Part shown: positions 1 to 9,863 of the stretch, in pieces
How the letters are laid out: every line of letters begins with the position of its first letter
Numbering within the stretch: position 1 is the stretch's first letter
DNA from: Mesorhizobium sp. NBSH29
Lineage (GTDB): Bacteria; Pseudomonadota; Alphaproteobacteria; Rhizobiales; Rhizobiaceae
Assembly: GCF_015500055.1 (NCBI RefSeq)
Contig: NZ_CP045492.1
Coordinates: forward strand, 2,676,501 to 2,740,500
Length of the DNA: 64,000 nt
Direction: 5' to 3'
Made by a program: the position numbers and the translations under genes
The notes under the pieces: generated by a model
Seen by the model: the letters and a program-made list of their open reading frames with translations, nothing else
What the model was told of the DNA's origin: nothing
Databases searched by the model: none

Positions 1-685
1 GCAGCCACATGGCAAAACGCAGCTGGACGAGATCGCGTGTGCGCAGGCTCGCGCCGATCGCTAGAAGACCAATCCCCAGAGCAGACCGCCCCACCAGATC
101 AAGTGCGTCACTGAGTGGCGGATAGAGGCCGAAGGGAAGGGACCTCAACACCATCGCCGCGAGCATGGCCAGGATAAAAGGGTTGGTGGCGAGATTGCGC
201 ATCACGCGCTGCCAGTTCGCACTGCGGTCGGCAAAGCGCGTCACGACAAAGGTCGAGGCGATGTTGAGCGGGATGATGATCACCAGCATAACGAGTGCCA
301 CCACCGCCATACCCGCAGGCGGATAAAGTTTTTGCGCCACCGCCAGCGCGATAAAACTGTTCCAGCGCACAGTCGTCTGGAAAACGGTCGAGAATTCACT
401 TTCGACGAGCCGCCCGCTTCCCGACAGCAACGGCCAGAGAGAATACGTAAAGGCGCACATGACGCAGACAGAGACAAGCAGAGCAGCCATCATCGCGTCC
501 AGCTGAAGGCCTGTGAAATCAGCATTGGCGATGGTGACGAACAACAGCGCTGGATAGAGCACCCAGTATCCGAGCTGGTCGAGCGCTGGCCACACCTCGG
601 CATCAAATTTCGGCAGCCGACGTAGGACGTTGCCAGCGAGCAGCACCAGAAAAATCGGCAATATGCTTTCGAAGATGGCGATCAT
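1..685 (-). CDS. AEC (auxin efflux carrier) family transporter, 3' end beyond window
   Basis: The reverse strand is open from an ATG at 685 to the window edge, about 228 codons, so the C-terminus is missing. The product begins MIAIFESILPIFLVLLAG and has several hydrophobic helices (residues about 5-20, 38-52, 65-80, 120-145, 165-180) separated by short loops. The repeated pattern, including the LGYWVLYPALLF segment near residue 40, is typical of the AEC family, inner-membrane carriers proposed to export malate or related organic acids. The substrate cannot be told from this sequence. It is divergent from the small membrane-protein gene that follows. The family call is recognition by eye; the exact start is the only ATG consistent with the first helix. 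Confidence 0.8.
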   Translation of the reverse strand, partial: MIAIFESILPIFLVLLAGNVLRRLPKFDAEVWPALDQLGYWVLYPALLFVTIANADFTGLQLDAMMAALLVSVCVMCAFTYSLWPLLSGSGRLVESEFSTVFQTTVRWNSFIALAVAQKLYPPAGMAVVALVMLVIIIPLNIASTFVVTRFADRSANWQRVMRNLATNPFILAMLAAMVLRSLPFGLYPPLSDALDLVGRSALGIGLLAIGASLRTRDLVQLRFAMWL

Positions 686-877
686 GGGTTCCGTAAGCCA
701 GTGGTAGGCGACGCATAGGGGCGTTAACCCCCGCTGTAAATCGAACACGGGAGATCGACGAGAATGCCAGCCTCATGAATGCCCAGGCATTAACGGAAAT
801 TAACCTTAACAAATGGTTTCATTTGCCCCCGGCAGGTCGCCGCTCCACTGTTAATGACGCAGGGGCAAATTAAAAAC

Positions 878-1429
878 ATGAGACAGATTCTCACTCCATT
901 TCTGGCAGTTCACTGGCTGGCAGCTTTCGCTGCCATGGCCGGCGCGTGTGTGCTCGACGCGGAAGGCGCAAAGGGCGCCGTGCTGGCCGGATTGCTGGGT
1001 GACCATTCTGGCGGCGGGTTCATCACTCCGTGGACGTCTGCGGCACTTGCGGTTGCGTTCAGCGTCACCGCAGCGCTGTTTCTTTGGGTATTTGTGACCG
1101 CTCTGCTTGTCGGGAGCGACGAGCCGCAGGAGGCCGAGGAGGTCTCGCGCTATGCATTTGGGGCGGCGGTCGGCTCGCTGACGGCGCTGTGCCTGGCGCG
1201 CGCGATGGGAGATGCCGCGCTGCTGGGCGAGGGTGCCGTTCTCACTGCGGCACTTGCTGCTTCCTATGCCGCTATTTGCGCGGAGCGTTGGTCCACGCCC
1301 GCGCCCGTACCTGAGCCTGAAATGCAGGAGCTCCAGGATGCGGCCCGCTTGATGGCGGCGAGCGCCGGCCATAATTCCATGCTGGCGCGGATCTCAGGAC
1401 GCCCTGGAACTGTCATGGGTGACCGTTGA
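878..1429 (+). CDS. Conserved hypothetical membrane protein
   Basis: The 183-residue product starts MRQILTPFLAVHWLAAF and has about four hydrophobic stretches (roughly residues 8-24, 55-80, 95-115 and 120-137), followed by a soluble tail rich in Glu, Gln and Ala. I do not recognise a named domain. An in-frame ATG at 854 would add eight residues; I prefer 878 because the extension is charged and the first helix starts at once. The gene ends in a TGATG overlap with the next small membrane-protein gene, so the two are probably translationally coupled. The antisense frame is also open over most of its length, but only this frame gives a believable membrane protein and leads into the DUF6105 gene. 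Confidence 0.6.
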   Translation: MRQILTPFLAVHWLAAFAAMAGACVLDAEGAKGAVLAGLLGDHSGGGFITPWTSAALAVAFSVTAALFLWVFVTALLVGSDEPQEAEEVSRYAFGAAVGSLTALCLARAMGDAALLGEGAVLTAALAASYAAICAERWSTPAPVPEPEMQELQDAARLMAASAGHNSMLARISGRPGTVMGDR

Positions 1430-1743
1430 TGCTACGCGCTCTGTTCGGCCTCTGGTTGGCCCCGATCATCCTTTTCTGGGGCTGGTATTTCCTGTCCGTT
1501 AACGACATCAATTTCGGCTTCATCATTCTCAGCCGCAGGCTTCATGACCTGCTGTTCGAATTGTATGGCCAGCTGTTGGGTATTGACCCGGAAATTATTC
1601 CGGGCCTTGTTGCGCGCGCCTGCGTCTTTGACGGCTTTCTGGTCTCCCTAATTATCGCCTATCGCCGTCGCAAGCCACTGCTGGCCTGGGCACGCAATAT
1701 ACGCGAACGCTATCTTGGCGACGGGCCTGCGCGTAGTACCTGA
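1429..1743 (+). CDS. DUF6105-like small membrane protein
   Basis: A 104-residue protein beginning [21 protein letters not shown], with one N-terminal membrane helix (residues about 4-22) and a weaker hydrophobic segment near 65-80 followed by a basic RRRK stretch. It resembles the DUF6105 family of small rhizobial membrane proteins, whose function is unknown. The ATG overlaps the stop of the upstream gene (TGATG), which favours ATG at 1429 over the TTG one codon earlier. Its 3' end overlaps the convergent ruvX gene by 34 bp (1710-1743). Family assignment is from memory of the N-terminal pattern and should be treated as likely, not certain. Confidence 0.65.
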   Translation: MLRALFGLWLAPIILFWGWYFLSVNDINFGFIILSRRLHDLLFELYGQLLGIDPEIIPGLVARACVFDGFLVSLIIAYRRRKPLLAWARNIRERYLGDGPARST

Positions 1744-2246
1744 AGCCGGTCGAGCACGCCCTGCAGGATAAAGGCAGCCGCTGCCGAATCGATCTTGCCC
1801 GCGCGCTTCTTGCGCGAAAAGTCCATCTCGATCAGCGTCCGCTCTGCTGCCACCGTCGACAGCCGTTCGTCCCAGAACAGGAAAGGCAGCTGGCTGATCT
1901 TGGCAAAATTACGAACGAATGCCCGCGACGCCTGCGCCCGCGGTCCTTCCGAGCCGTCCATATTTACAGGCAGGCCGATGACTATCGCGCCGCTATTTTC
2001 TGCGGTCAGAACGGATATCAGGCTGGCTGCATCAACTGAGAACTTTTTCCGCAGAATCACCTGTCGAGGATGGGCAAACGACAGCCCACGGTCGGAAACA
2101 GCGATCCCGATCGTCTTGTCGCCAAGGTCGAGCCCGGCAAGTGTTTTCCCCGCTGGCAGTTGCGCCTGCAATGCGTCGATATCGATACTGGCCAAGCGCC
2201 GTCCTTCTTTGACTTCAGGGAGTGGCGTTCTATCCTTACCACACAT
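1710..2246 (-). CDS. ruvX: RuvX/YqgF family putative pre-16S rRNA nuclease (Holliday junction resolvase-like)
   Basis: The 178-residue product carries the RNase H-like fold markers of the YqgF family: [14 protein letters not shown] (about 39-52, first catalytic Asp), [11 protein letters not shown] (about 96-106), WDERLST (about 125-131) and a final [12 protein letters not shown] with the last acidic residue (about 152-163). In Escherichia coli the family acts in 5' maturation of 16S rRNA; Holliday resolvase activity was proposed from the fold. The N-terminal 30 residues before the core are longer than in E. coli. The gene converges on the DUF6105 gene and is divergent from the UPF0173 hydrolase, with only 24 bp between start codons, so a shared promoter region must lie inside one or both genes. 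Confidence 0.9.
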   Translation of the reverse strand: MCGKDRTPLPEVKEGRRLASIDIDALQAQLPAGKTLAGLDLGDKTIGIAVSDRGLSFAHPRQVILRKKFSVDAASLISVLTAENSGAIVIGLPVNMDGSEGPRAQASRAFVRNFAKISQLPFLFWDERLSTVAAERTLIEMDFSRKKRAGKIDSAAAAFILQGVLDRLQVLRAGPSPR

Positions 2247-2270
2247 GAAAATCGAGGATCACGGCAAACA

Positions 2271-2972
2271 ATGAAAATTACATGGTACGGCCATTCCGCT
2301 TTCAGGATCGAAGTTGCGGGGGCAAATATCCTGATTGATCCTTTTCTCAGCGAAAATCCATCGTGGAAACAGGGCTGGGAAAATCCCGCTGAAGGCGTCA
2401 CCCATGTACTATTGACGCATGGTCACGGCGATCATGTGGGCGATGCGGCTGCTATCCTTAAACAGACCGGTGCCATGCTGATCGCTAATTTCGAGATCTG
2501 CATGTATCTGGTCGGCAAAGGCGTCAGCGAAAACAATATAAATCCCGGCAACACCGGCGGGACGGTCGATTGCGGTCCCTTCACGACCACATTCGTGCAT
2601 GCTGCGCATTCCTCCTCGATCCCCGGTGCGGACGGCTCCAATACCTATCTTGGCAACCCGCTCGGTCTCGTGCTGCACTTCTCCGACGACAAGACGCTCT
2701 ACCATATGGGCGACACCGACATCTTTTCCGATATGGCGCTGATCCACGAACTGCATCAGCCGAAGATCGGACTCGTTCCCATCGGCGACCGCTTCACCAT
2801 GGGTGGCGCGGTGGCAGCCCTTGCATGTCGACGCTTCTTCAAATTTGAAACGGTGCTGCCGTGTCATTACGGCACTTTCCCGATCATCGATCAGAGCGCT
2901 GACACATTCCTTGCAGGTCTCGCGGGTGTAGAAGTAAAGCTGCCGGAGGTTGGTGGCAGTGTCATGTTGTAG
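2271..2972 (+). CDS. UPF0173 family metal-dependent hydrolase (metallo-beta-lactamase fold)
   Basis: A 233-residue cytoplasmic protein starting [14 protein letters not shown]. It has the metal-binding THGHGDH motif (residues 49-55), a HAAHSSS segment (110-116), HMGDTD (145-150) and a late His in PCHYGTF (197-203), as expected for a compact MBL-fold hydrolase binding two metals. The family is named UPF0173 and its substrate is unknown. The reading frame is open upstream to 2070, but that part overlaps ruvX on the other strand, while the family N-terminus starts exactly at MKITWYGHS. It lies 82 bp upstream of gatC, an order I recall from other rhizobia. Confidence 0.9.
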   Translation: MKITWYGHSAFRIEVAGANILIDPFLSENPSWKQGWENPAEGVTHVLLTHGHGDHVGDAAAILKQTGAMLIANFEICMYLVGKGVSENNINPGNTGGTVDCGPFTTTFVHAAHSSSIPGADGSNTYLGNPLGLVLHFSDDKTLYHMGDTDIFSDMALIHELHQPKIGLVPIGDRFTMGGAVAALACRRFFKFETVLPCHYGTFPIIDQSADTFLAGLAGVEVKLPEVGGSVML

Positions 2973-3054
2973 ATTCGGCGCAACCGACCGCCACGCTTGC
3001 ACGCTAGCGGCGTCGCAGTTATAGCCCGGTCTTCTGTTTCCGGAGCGTTTTGCC

Positions 3055-3342
3055 ATGTCCGTTGATACCGCCACCGTCCGGCGCGTTGCCCATCTTGCCC
3101 GTATTGCTGTGTCCGATGAGGATGCCCAGCGCATGACTGGCGAGCTCAACGCCATCCTGGGCTTTGTCGAGCAACTGGATGAGGTCGATGTTTCAGGGGT
3201 CGAGCCGATGACCTCGGTCATTCCGATGGAAATGAGGAAGCGCGAAGACGCCGTGACCGACGGCAACAAGGTGGCCGACATCGTTGCCAACGCCCCTTCT
3301 ACGCAGGAGAATTTCTTCCTGGTTCCGAAAGTGGTCGAATAG
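3055..3342 (+). CDS. gatC: Asp-tRNA(Asn)/Glu-tRNA(Gln) amidotransferase subunit C
   Basis: The 95-residue product ([20 protein letters not shown]) matches GatC throughout: the N-terminal helix, the [22 protein letters not shown] core and the C-terminal [11 protein letters not shown] tail. GatC is the small scaffold of the GatCAB complex, which converts Glu-tRNA(Gln) and Asp-tRNA(Asn) to the amide forms in bacteria lacking GlnRS or AsnRS. It is followed after 50 bp by gatA on the same strand and is presumably cotranscribed with it. Length is usual for the family. Confidence 0.95.
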   Translation: MSVDTATVRRVAHLARIAVSDEDAQRMTGELNAILGFVEQLDEVDVSGVEPMTSVIPMEMRKREDAVTDGNKVADIVANAPSTQENFFLVPKVVE

Positions 3343-3392
3343 CTTCATGCGCTGTTCTGCCCGCCTGCCAATTCCCCTGATCTTCTAGGCTG

Positions 3393-4880
3393 ATGACGAT
3401 GACCGAACTCACCAAAATGACCATTGCCGAAGCCCGCAAGGCACTGCGCGCCCGGGAAATTCAGGCGCTTGAACTCACCGATTCCTATTTGTCGGCAATC
3501 GACGCTGCCAACGGCAAGTTGAACGCCTATGTGGCGGTGACCCATGACAAGGCGCGAGACATGGCGCGCGCTTCCGACGAGCGGTTGGCAAACAATGAAG
3601 GCGGCGCGCTGGAAGGCATTCCACTTGGCGTAAAAGATCTGTTTGCCACCGAAGGCGTGCACACGCAGGCGGGCAGCCATATTCTGGATGGCTTCAAGCC
3701 GCGCTACGAATCGACCGTGACTGCCAATCTCTGGGCCGATGGTGCGGTGATGCTGGGCAAGCTCAACATGGATGAGTTTGCCATGGGCTCATCGAACGAG
3801 ACGTCCTATTACGGCCCGGTCGTCAATCCGTGGCGGGCCAATGGCGACAACAAGAATCTGGTTCCCGGCGGCTCGTCGGGTGGCTCGGCTTCTGCTGTAT
3901 CGGCGTTTTTGTGCGCTGGCGCGACAGCTACCGATACTGGCGGTTCGATCCGCCAGCCCGCAGCATTCACCGGCACTGTGGGCATCAAGCCTACTTACGG
4001 ACGCTGCTCGCGCTGGGGGATTGCCGCTTTCGCCTCGTCGCTCGATCAGGCGGGCTCGATCGCCCGCGACGTGCGCGACGCAGCCATCATGTTGAAATCG
4101 ATGGCCTCGGTCGACCCGAAGGACACGACGTCAGTCGACAGACCGGTCCCCGATTATGAGGCAGCGCTCGGTCAGTCGGTGCGCGGCATGAAAATCGGCA
4201 TTCCCAAGGAATACCGCGTCGATGGTATGCCGGATGAAATCGAAAAGCTCTGGCAACAGGGGATTCAATGGCTGCGCGAGGCCGGCGCCGAGATTGTCGA
4301 CATCTCGTTGCCGCACACCAAGTATGCGCTACCGGCCTATTACATCGTGGCTCCTGCTGAAGCCTCGTCAAACCTCGCTCGCTACGATGGCGTGCGTTAC
4401 GGCCTGCGCGTTCCGGGCAAGGACATTGCCGACATGTATGAGCAGACCCGCGCTGCCGGCTTTGGCCGCGAGGTCAAGCGCCGCATCATGATCGGTACCT
4501 ATGTGCTGTCAGCCGGCTATTACGATGCCTATTATCTCAAGGCGCAAAAGGTGCGCACGCTGATCAAGCGCGATTTTGAGATCGTGTTTGGCGAAGGCGT
4601 GGATGCCATCCTGACTCCGGCAACCCCATCGGCGGCCTTCGGCCTTGGTGATGAGGAAATGGCTGCCGACCCGGTGAAAATGTATTTGAACGATGTTTTC
4701 ACCGTCACCGTCAACATGGCCGGCCTGCCGGGCATCGCGGTACCCGCCGGCCTCGACGCCAGGGGTCTGCCGCTAGGACTTCAGCTGATCGGCCGACCTT
4801 TCGACGAAGAAACCCTATTCCGTGCCGGCCATGTGATCGAACAGGCAGCCGGACGCTTTGAACCGAAGAAGTGGTGGTAG
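3393..4880 (+). CDS. gatA: Asp-tRNA(Asn)/Glu-tRNA(Gln) amidotransferase subunit A
   Basis: A 495-residue amidase-signature protein that releases ammonia from glutamine for the GatCAB complex. The catalytic Ser-cisSer-Lys triad is visible: Lys81 in [10 protein letters not shown], Ser161 in [10 protein letters not shown] and Ser185 in [10 protein letters not shown]. The C-terminal half keeps the PATPS and [10 protein letters not shown] motifs. A second ATG two codons downstream (3399) is an equally possible start. gatB, the tRNA-binding subunit, is not adjacent: downstream lies a convergent M66 protease gene with 49 bp between stops. That spacer contains a GTGGTGG...CCACCAC pair but no T-run, so it is not a clear terminator. 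Confidence 0.96.
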   Translation: MTMTELTKMTIAEARKALRAREIQALELTDSYLSAIDAANGKLNAYVAVTHDKARDMARASDERLANNEGGALEGIPLGVKDLFATEGVHTQAGSHILDGFKPRYESTVTANLWADGAVMLGKLNMDEFAMGSSNETSYYGPVVNPWRANGDNKNLVPGGSSGGSASAVSAFLCAGATATDTGGSIRQPAAFTGTVGIKPTYGRCSRWGIAAFASSLDQAGSIARDVRDAAIMLKSMASVDPKDTTSVDRPVPDYEAALGQSVRGMKIGIPKEYRVDGMPDEIEKLWQQGIQWLREAGAEIVDISLPHTKYALPAYYIVAPAEASSNLARYDGVRYGLRVPGKDIADMYEQTRAAGFGREVKRRIMIGTYVLSAGYYDAYYLKAQKVRTLIKRDFEIVFGEGVDAILTPATPSAAFGLGDEEMAADPVKMYLNDVFTVTVNMAGLPGIAVPAGLDARGLPLGLQLIGRPFDEETLFRAGHVIEQAAGRFEPKKWW

Positions 4881-4929
4881 GACTGGCGGGTACTCTCGCA
4901 AGCCCCACCACCGCGCGCCAGGCGACGTT

Positions 4930-6891
4930 TTACATCGCTCGTCCGTTTTCAGTATGCCGGGTTCCCCCGATTGGAGGTTGCAGTTCCCTTGAGGCGACTG
5001 CTGTGCCGTTGGCGAAAATGGTAATGTGAGTAGGAGCGAAGGAGGTCGCTACATTGAGATGAAAGCGATTCATAAAATTTTTGTCGAGCCGCTCTGATCT
5101 CAGGAGAAATCTTAGCAACTCCCCCTTGGAATTTGTAATTTCAGCATAGTGACCACGTTTAAAGACCTCGGCATCTCGATTGTTTTCAAATGTATTCCCA
5201 TAGGCGCAGTGAAGCGCTGGATATACGTAACTGTCGATCTTGGCCTCAGGATCATAATAACCCACCAAGGTGGTAACGCGAATACCTTGATGTTGCGGTT
5301 TCCGAGCGACATTGAATGCAAATTCTTTAACCGAAACCCATCTAGACCCATCAGACTCGAAATACAAAACCTGATCTGTCAGAGTAATACCGATATAATT
5401 TATAAACAGGTAGGAGACTAGGGTTGCGTCGTGAATTATACGTAATCCTTTTCCAGCATTGTCCGGTCGGGCAGGTGGTATGAATATGAATTTGCTATAG
5501 TTCCCGTCATATTGAACTATATTTATCAAATTATTATTTTCAATAAGATTATTCATCATTTTTAGGCTGCTCAAGCATTCCGGAGGAGCGGTAAAGCTGT
5601 CGCTCCATTCTTCCATCTTGAGTGAGTGCTCGTTCCATTTCGAATATCCCGTTGAGGAGTGCTTGTTAAACACTACCTTTCGTTCAAAAAACTCCTGAAT
5701 CGATTTTAGCGTGTATGGAGTGTAGGGCGTATACACATTCAGCGAAGTATTAAAAGAATCGCCGCCGGCCATAGAATCTGATCCGAACTTGTGACCGAAG
5801 AACGGTGCCTGACATTCATCCTCGTAGCATGCAGGGCTTCCGCTCTCCTTCACGTCAAAATTCGGGATGAACTTATTTTTGCCGCTGTCCCAGCCCCATG
5901 CGGAGTTTATGTTTCCGGCGGATCTATGGATCGATCCTTTGAAGCCGCCCGGATAGTGGCCCATACCGTAGCAGTGCCCGAGTTCGTGACTAAACTCATT
6001 GGACAACGTCCCGTGCAAGGTGACCATTCCCCCGCCACCCGATAGGCCATGAACAACAATACCGTTAGTATAATTTCCTACTGAGTTATGGGCGGTACAT
6101 TGCGCGACATAGTAGGGGTTACTTAAAAGGCTTTCTCCGACCCCCGGTGAGCTAAATATACCGTAATTGGCGTTGTTAATCCCAAGAGAAATAAGCTCTT
6201 TACCGATTCGTTGCCGCAAGTCGCCGCTATATACGCCTCCCTCGCTCATTGAATGGGTGCGATACAGCGTACCATCGGGAAGAACAATTTCCTTCCAATG
6301 GACAGGCTCATACTCGTTTACGATGAGTTTACTGACTGGAATTGTTTCAAAGTACTGTGTATGGTATGCGGAATCGTATTGAAAAGAGAACACTTCTCTA
6401 TTTTTGGTAAGCATGCCAATGTCAATTGTATTGATAATTAATTCCCCAGCACCACCTACATCAGCTTTCTGATAGCAACCGGACAATCCATTTAGATTAA
6501 ATGCAAAAGAAATGCCGGGCTTGATATAAGACCATGGAATGATGCAGTGCCAGAAATTACTGCCGTATAAAAATTGAGAGTAGGCCTCATCTGGCCTCGG
6601 CAGAGAGGGTGGCGGAAGCAGTATAGTAGAGAAGACAACCGAATCTTCATCGTCTACGATAGATATTGTAATGTTGCTTGAATACGGTATCTCGGTTTTA
6701 GGCTTAAACATTAGCATTGTTCGTCTTAGAGACGTCAAGCGCGGCTGCCGGTCGTCGGGGTGTGATGAGGCCCGAGAAGGCATCACCGAGGACTGGCAGA
6801 ACAAAACGCTCCCTTCCAAGTCACCTAGGAGATCGTTTTCGAGAACAAGAGTATTGAAATAGATTGGAGACTGAGACATTTGATGAATCAT
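4930..6891 (-). CDS. StcE-like M66 family zinc metalloprotease without visible signal peptide
   Basis: The 653-residue product contains the extended zinc motif HELGHCYGMGH (302-312, HExxHxxGxxH) followed by YPGGFKGSIHRSAG and INSAWGWD, the region that identifies peptidase family M66 (StcE of enterohaemorrhagic E. coli, TagA of Vibrio, dictomallein of Burkholderia). SMAGG (373-377) may be the Met-turn. Family-like sequence continues to VTTLVGYYDPE (539-549) and on to the C-terminus. StcE cleaves mucin-type glycoproteins of eukaryotic hosts and is exported by Sec and type II secretion. Here the N-terminus (MIHQMSQSPIYFN) has no hydrophobic signal, and an in-frame stop about ten codons upstream excludes a longer start. 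The gene is clearly AT-richer than its neighbours (AAT, TTA, ATA codons frequent) and stands alone. Substrate and secretion route are inference. Confidence 0.88.
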   Translation of the reverse strand: MIHQMSQSPIYFNTLVLENDLLGDLEGSVLFCQSSVMPSRASSHPDDRQPRLTSLRRTMLMFKPKTEIPYSSNITISIVDDEDSVVFSTILLPPPSLPRPDEAYSQFLYGSNFWHCIIPWSYIKPGISFAFNLNGLSGCYQKADVGGAGELIINTIDIGMLTKNREVFSFQYDSAYHTQYFETIPVSKLIVNEYEPVHWKEIVLPDGTLYRTHSMSEGGVYSGDLRQRIGKELISLGINNANYGIFSSPGVGESLLSNPYYVAQCTAHNSVGNYTNGIVVHGLSGGGGMVTLHGTLSNEFSHELGHCYGMGHYPGGFKGSIHRSAGNINSAWGWDSGKNKFIPNFDVKESGSPACYEDECQAPFFGHKFGSDSMAGGDSFNTSLNVYTPYTPYTLKSIQEFFERKVVFNKHSSTGYSKWNEHSLKMEEWSDSFTAPPECLSSLKMMNNLIENNNLINIVQYDGNYSKFIFIPPARPDNAGKGLRIIHDATLVSYLFINYIGITLTDQVLYFESDGSRWVSVKEFAFNVARKPQHQGIRVTTLVGYYDPEAKIDSYVYPALHCAYGNTFENNRDAEVFKRGHYAEITNSKGELLRFLLRSERLDKNFMNRFHLNVATSFAPTHITIFANGTAVASRELQPPIGGTRHTENGRAM

Positions 6892-7031
6892 CCGCTCAAA
6901 TATGAAGGGAAGGATAGATTATCGAATGCGGGTATAGGATATGTCCGCGCTCAATGAACGCAAAGGTGGTACCAAGTTGAGATCTGAGAGTGAGCTCTAA
7001 ATCTCTCGCTGTGTTTCGAAACAGTTGGCCG

Positions 7032-7727
7032 TCAGGCCAACACCGCCCCGCGCGCCGCTGAAAAGAACTGGCGGCGGATGAGTACAGCGAGCAGGATGAG
7101 GGTGGTGAGAGCAAACACGCCTGCATTGACGAACCAGCCGAGATAGCCCAGCGAAAAAAAGATACCGCGCAGGCCGGAATTGAAATGCTTGCCAGCCAGA
7201 ATGTTCATCTGGCCCGCGCGCGCGACGGCGGCCTTGATCTCGGGTGTGATCGCCTCGCCGATATGTGCTTGTGGCACCGCGCCGATCAGGATCGAGCAAT
7301 AGTTGAACAACCGGTATGACCAGCCGAACTTGAAGAACGCGTAGGCAAGCAGCGTCACCAGCCCGAGCACCTTGGTTTCGAACAGCACGCGCGATGGCGA
7401 GCCGATATAGGGCAGGTCCGACAGCACGGCGAGAACCTCACCCGTAGCACCGAGCAAGGCAAAACAGCCGCCGATGGCAAAGATGCAACTTGATGCAAAA
7501 AATGCAGTGCCTTGTTGAAGTCCGCTCATGATGGCGGTGTCGACCATCCGCAACTCTCGCTCGGCCATTGCCCTCATCCAGGCCTCGCGCTGCGCATTCA
7601 TTGCCGTGGTTAGTGACACGCGGCCAAACAATTTTCGGGAAGCGGCACGGGCAAAAAATACCCAGACCGCCAGAAAAAATACCAGCGCGGCGAAGTCCTT
7701 GGCAGAGAGTATAAGGGAATCGCTCAT
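7032..7727 (-). CDS. DUF599 family membrane protein
   Basis: A 231-residue protein starting MSDSLILSAKDFAALVFF. It has membrane helices near residues 8-26, 75-100, 120-145 and 195-220, and the soluble patterns MNAQREAWMRAMAER (about 45-59) and GLRGIFFSLGYLGWF (about 185-199), which I associate with DUF599, a family of unknown role. The frame is open another 35 codons upstream, but that extension is Cys/Arg-rich and unlike a leader; ATG at 7727 gives the usual N-terminus. It points away from the serine dehydratase gene and lies 140 bp downstream of the M66 gene start on the same strand, so read-through into the protease gene is conceivable. Confidence 0.8.
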   Translation of the reverse strand: MSDSLILSAKDFAALVFFLAVWVFFARAASRKLFGRVSLTTAMNAQREAWMRAMAERELRMVDTAIMSGLQQGTAFFASSCIFAIGGCFALLGATGEVLAVLSDLPYIGSPSRVLFETKVLGLVTLLAYAFFKFGWSYRLFNYCSILIGAVPQAHIGEAITPEIKAAVARAGQMNILAGKHFNSGLRGIFFSLGYLGWFVNAGVFALTTLILLAVLIRRQFFSAARGAVLA

Positions 7728-7900
7728 GGCTGTTTTTAACACGAAGCCAGAGTGCCGGACATGGCTGCATGGTCTGTTCCTGCATGCCCTTGTTGACTTC
7801 TGACCCGTGCCATGTCGTTTCCAGATAATCACGGTGCCTTTGGCCCGCGATACAGTGTTGGCGCAGCGCTGAAGCGCCTGTTCGCCCGGAGCCCGAAAAA

Positions 7901-9304
7901 TTGTTTCTTTCTGTATTCGACCTGTTCAAAATCGGCATCGGTCCCTCGAGCTCCCATACAATGGGGCCGATGACGGCTGCCGTTCGGTTTCTCCAGGAGC
8001 TTGCAGGCGACGACTGGCCAAAACCCGCCGGCGCGGTCGTTGACCGCCTGGGCGTCAGCCTGCACGGCTCGCTCGCTTATACCGGCATCGGTCATGGCAC
8101 TGACCGCGCGGTCATTATGGGCCTGACCGGGCAGACACCCCAGACAATCGATCCTGATCACGCTGAGGGGATTGTCGCTGCGGTTACTGCGGACAAACGC
8201 ATATCTCCGCCTGGGCACCCGTCCTACCGGTTCGACCCCGCGACGGATCTTGTGCTCGACAAGAAAACGCCATTGCTCGGTCACGCCAACGGCATGGCTT
8301 TTTATGCCTATGACAGCGATGACCGGCTTTTGCTGAAACGCATCTATTATTCGATCGGCGGTGGGTTTGTCGTCTCAGACGAGGAATTGCAGCGCATGAA
8401 GACCAAGGCATCGTCTGATGTGTCTGGCAAGAATGTGCCGTATCCCTTTAAAAATGCTGCGGAAATGCTTTCCATGGCGGGGCGCAGCGGCTTGTCGATA
8501 GCGGAATTGAAGCGCGCAAACGAGGAAACGCAGATGTCGCGCGAGGACCTTGACGCTGGCCTCGACGGCGTCTGGCAGGCGATGCTGAGTTGTATCGAAC
8601 GCGGTCTGTCACAGGACGGCATCATGCCGGGCGGGCTAAAAGTGCGCCGCCGCGCGCGTCAGCTGCACGACACATTGCAGGAGCAATGGCAACAGAACCG
8701 GCCAAACCCGCTGCTCGCCAATGACTGGTTGTCGATCTATGCGATGGCCGTCAATGAAGAGAATGCAGCCGGTGGTCGCGTGGTCACCGCTCCCACCAAT
8801 GGCGCGGCCGGCACCTTGCCGGCTGTACTGCGCTACTGGCTACATTTCTATCCCGAGGCCGACCAGAACAGCATTCGCGATTTTCTCCTGACGGCCGCCG
8901 CCATTGGCGGCATCATCAAGACCAACGCGTCCATCTCGGGTGCCGAAGTGGGTTGCCAGGGCGAGGTGGGTTCGGCATCGGCCATGGCTGCGGCAGGGCT
9001 CTGCGCCGTCATGGGTGGAACGCCAGAGCAGATTGAAAACGCAGCAGAAATCGCGCTGGAGCATCATCTTGGCATGACCTGTGATCCTGTCGGCGGTCTG
9101 GTCCAGGTGCCGTGCATCGAGCGCAATGCTCTTGGTGCGGTCAAAGCCGTCACCGCCGCCTCGCTGGCCATCAAGGGCGACGGCATCCACTTCGTGCCGC
9201 TCGACGCGGCCATCGAGACGATGCGCCAGACCGGTCGCGATATGAGCGAAAAATACAAGGAAACCAGTCAGGGCGGACTGGCTGTCAACGTGGTGGAATG
9301 CTGA
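7901..9304 (+). CDS. sdaA: L-serine ammonia-lyase (serine dehydratase), single-chain iron-sulfur type
   Basis: The 467-residue product starts at a TTG ([20 protein letters not shown]); no ATG lies near the conserved N-terminus, and [12 protein letters not shown] (12-23) is the serine-binding signature of the fused alpha/beta enzyme. The C-terminal domain keeps PTNGAAGT (about 299-306), [17 protein letters not shown] and [12 protein letters not shown], which supplies cluster cysteines. The enzyme deaminates L-serine to pyruvate and ammonia using an oxygen-sensitive [4Fe-4S] cluster. It is divergent from the DUF599 gene and followed after 63 bp by the DUF1489 gene. The suf operon in this window is a plausible source of its cluster machinery. 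Confidence 0.95.
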   Translation: MFLSVFDLFKIGIGPSSSHTMGPMTAAVRFLQELAGDDWPKPAGAVVDRLGVSLHGSLAYTGIGHGTDRAVIMGLTGQTPQTIDPDHAEGIVAAVTADKRISPPGHPSYRFDPATDLVLDKKTPLLGHANGMAFYAYDSDDRLLLKRIYYSIGGGFVVSDEELQRMKTKASSDVSGKNVPYPFKNAAEMLSMAGRSGLSIAELKRANEETQMSREDLDAGLDGVWQAMLSCIERGLSQDGIMPGGLKVRRRARQLHDTLQEQWQQNRPNPLLANDWLSIYAMAVNEENAAGGRVVTAPTNGAAGTLPAVLRYWLHFYPEADQNSIRDFLLTAAAIGGIIKTNASISGAEVGCQGEVGSASAMAAAGLCAVMGGTPEQIENAAEIALEHHLGMTCDPVGGLVQVPCIERNALGAVKAVTAASLAIKGDGIHFVPLDAAIETMRQTGRDMSEKYKETSQGGLAVNVVEC

Positions 9305-9367
9305 GCCAGCTTGTGGAGAAAGCGCTTCCCGGTTGACCGGCGCGCCGGCTGGTATCATGCTTTTGCG

Positions 9368-9805
9368 ATGCCCCTGAACCTTGTCAAACTGTGTGTCGGC
9401 TGTGACAGCGTCGAAGATCTCGAAGAGTGGATCTCTTTCCGGCTCGATGAGCGCCGCCGCGTTGGCGACCCGGTTGAATATTTCCACACCACTCGCATGG
9501 TGCCGACGCGCGGCGCTGAGATTATCGAGGGTGGCTCGCTCTACTGGGTGGTCAAAGGCAAAGTCCAATGCCGGCAGCGCGTGACTGAAATCCGACCCTT
9601 TGTCGACGGCCAGGGCATTGGCCGCTGCCACATCATGCTCGACCCGCAAGTGCTGCGCACCGAGTGGCAGCCGCGCCGTGCCTTTCAAGGTTGGCGCTAC
9701 CTGACGCCGGCTGATGCGCCTTCCGACCTTGGCCATGGACGCGTCGGTTGGGCGGAATTGCCTGCCGAACTGCGCCAGGAACTCGCTCAGCTCGGGCTGC
9801 TGTGA
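9368..9805 (+). CDS. DUF1489 family protein
   Basis: A 145-residue soluble protein starting MPLNLVKLCVGCDSVEDLEEW. The patterns YFHTTRMVPTR (about 38-48), GGSLYWVVKG and GQGIGRCHIMLDP, plus the FQGWRYL segment, match DUF1489, an alphaproteobacterial family of unknown function. The start at 9368 is chosen because the upstream in-frame extension is basic and lacks family similarity. It lies between the serine dehydratase and the VWA gene on the same strand, 58 bp before the latter, so it could be the first gene of the VWA/J-domain unit. The conserved Cys residues near the N-terminus (Cys9, Cys12) might bind metal, but there is no second pair close by. Confidence 0.85.
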   Translation: MPLNLVKLCVGCDSVEDLEEWISFRLDERRRVGDPVEYFHTTRMVPTRGAEIIEGGSLYWVVKGKVQCRQRVTEIRPFVDGQGIGRCHIMLDPQVLRTEWQPRRAFQGWRYLTPADAPSDLGHGRVGWAELPAELRQELAQLGLL

Positions 9806-9863
9806 TGCGGTTGCCTTTGCGGGACGCCTTGCAAGCGCGGTGCAAACGCCACATCTTGGCTGG

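Noticed and set aside
788-806. TTAA-N6-TTAA pattern resembling a CtrA box
   Set aside because: The known spacing is seven bases; with six the match is weak and may be chance in an AT-rich stretch.
4881-4929. GTGGTGG/CCACCAC pairing between gatA and the protease gene as a terminator
   Set aside because: The loop is long and there is no T-run on either strand.
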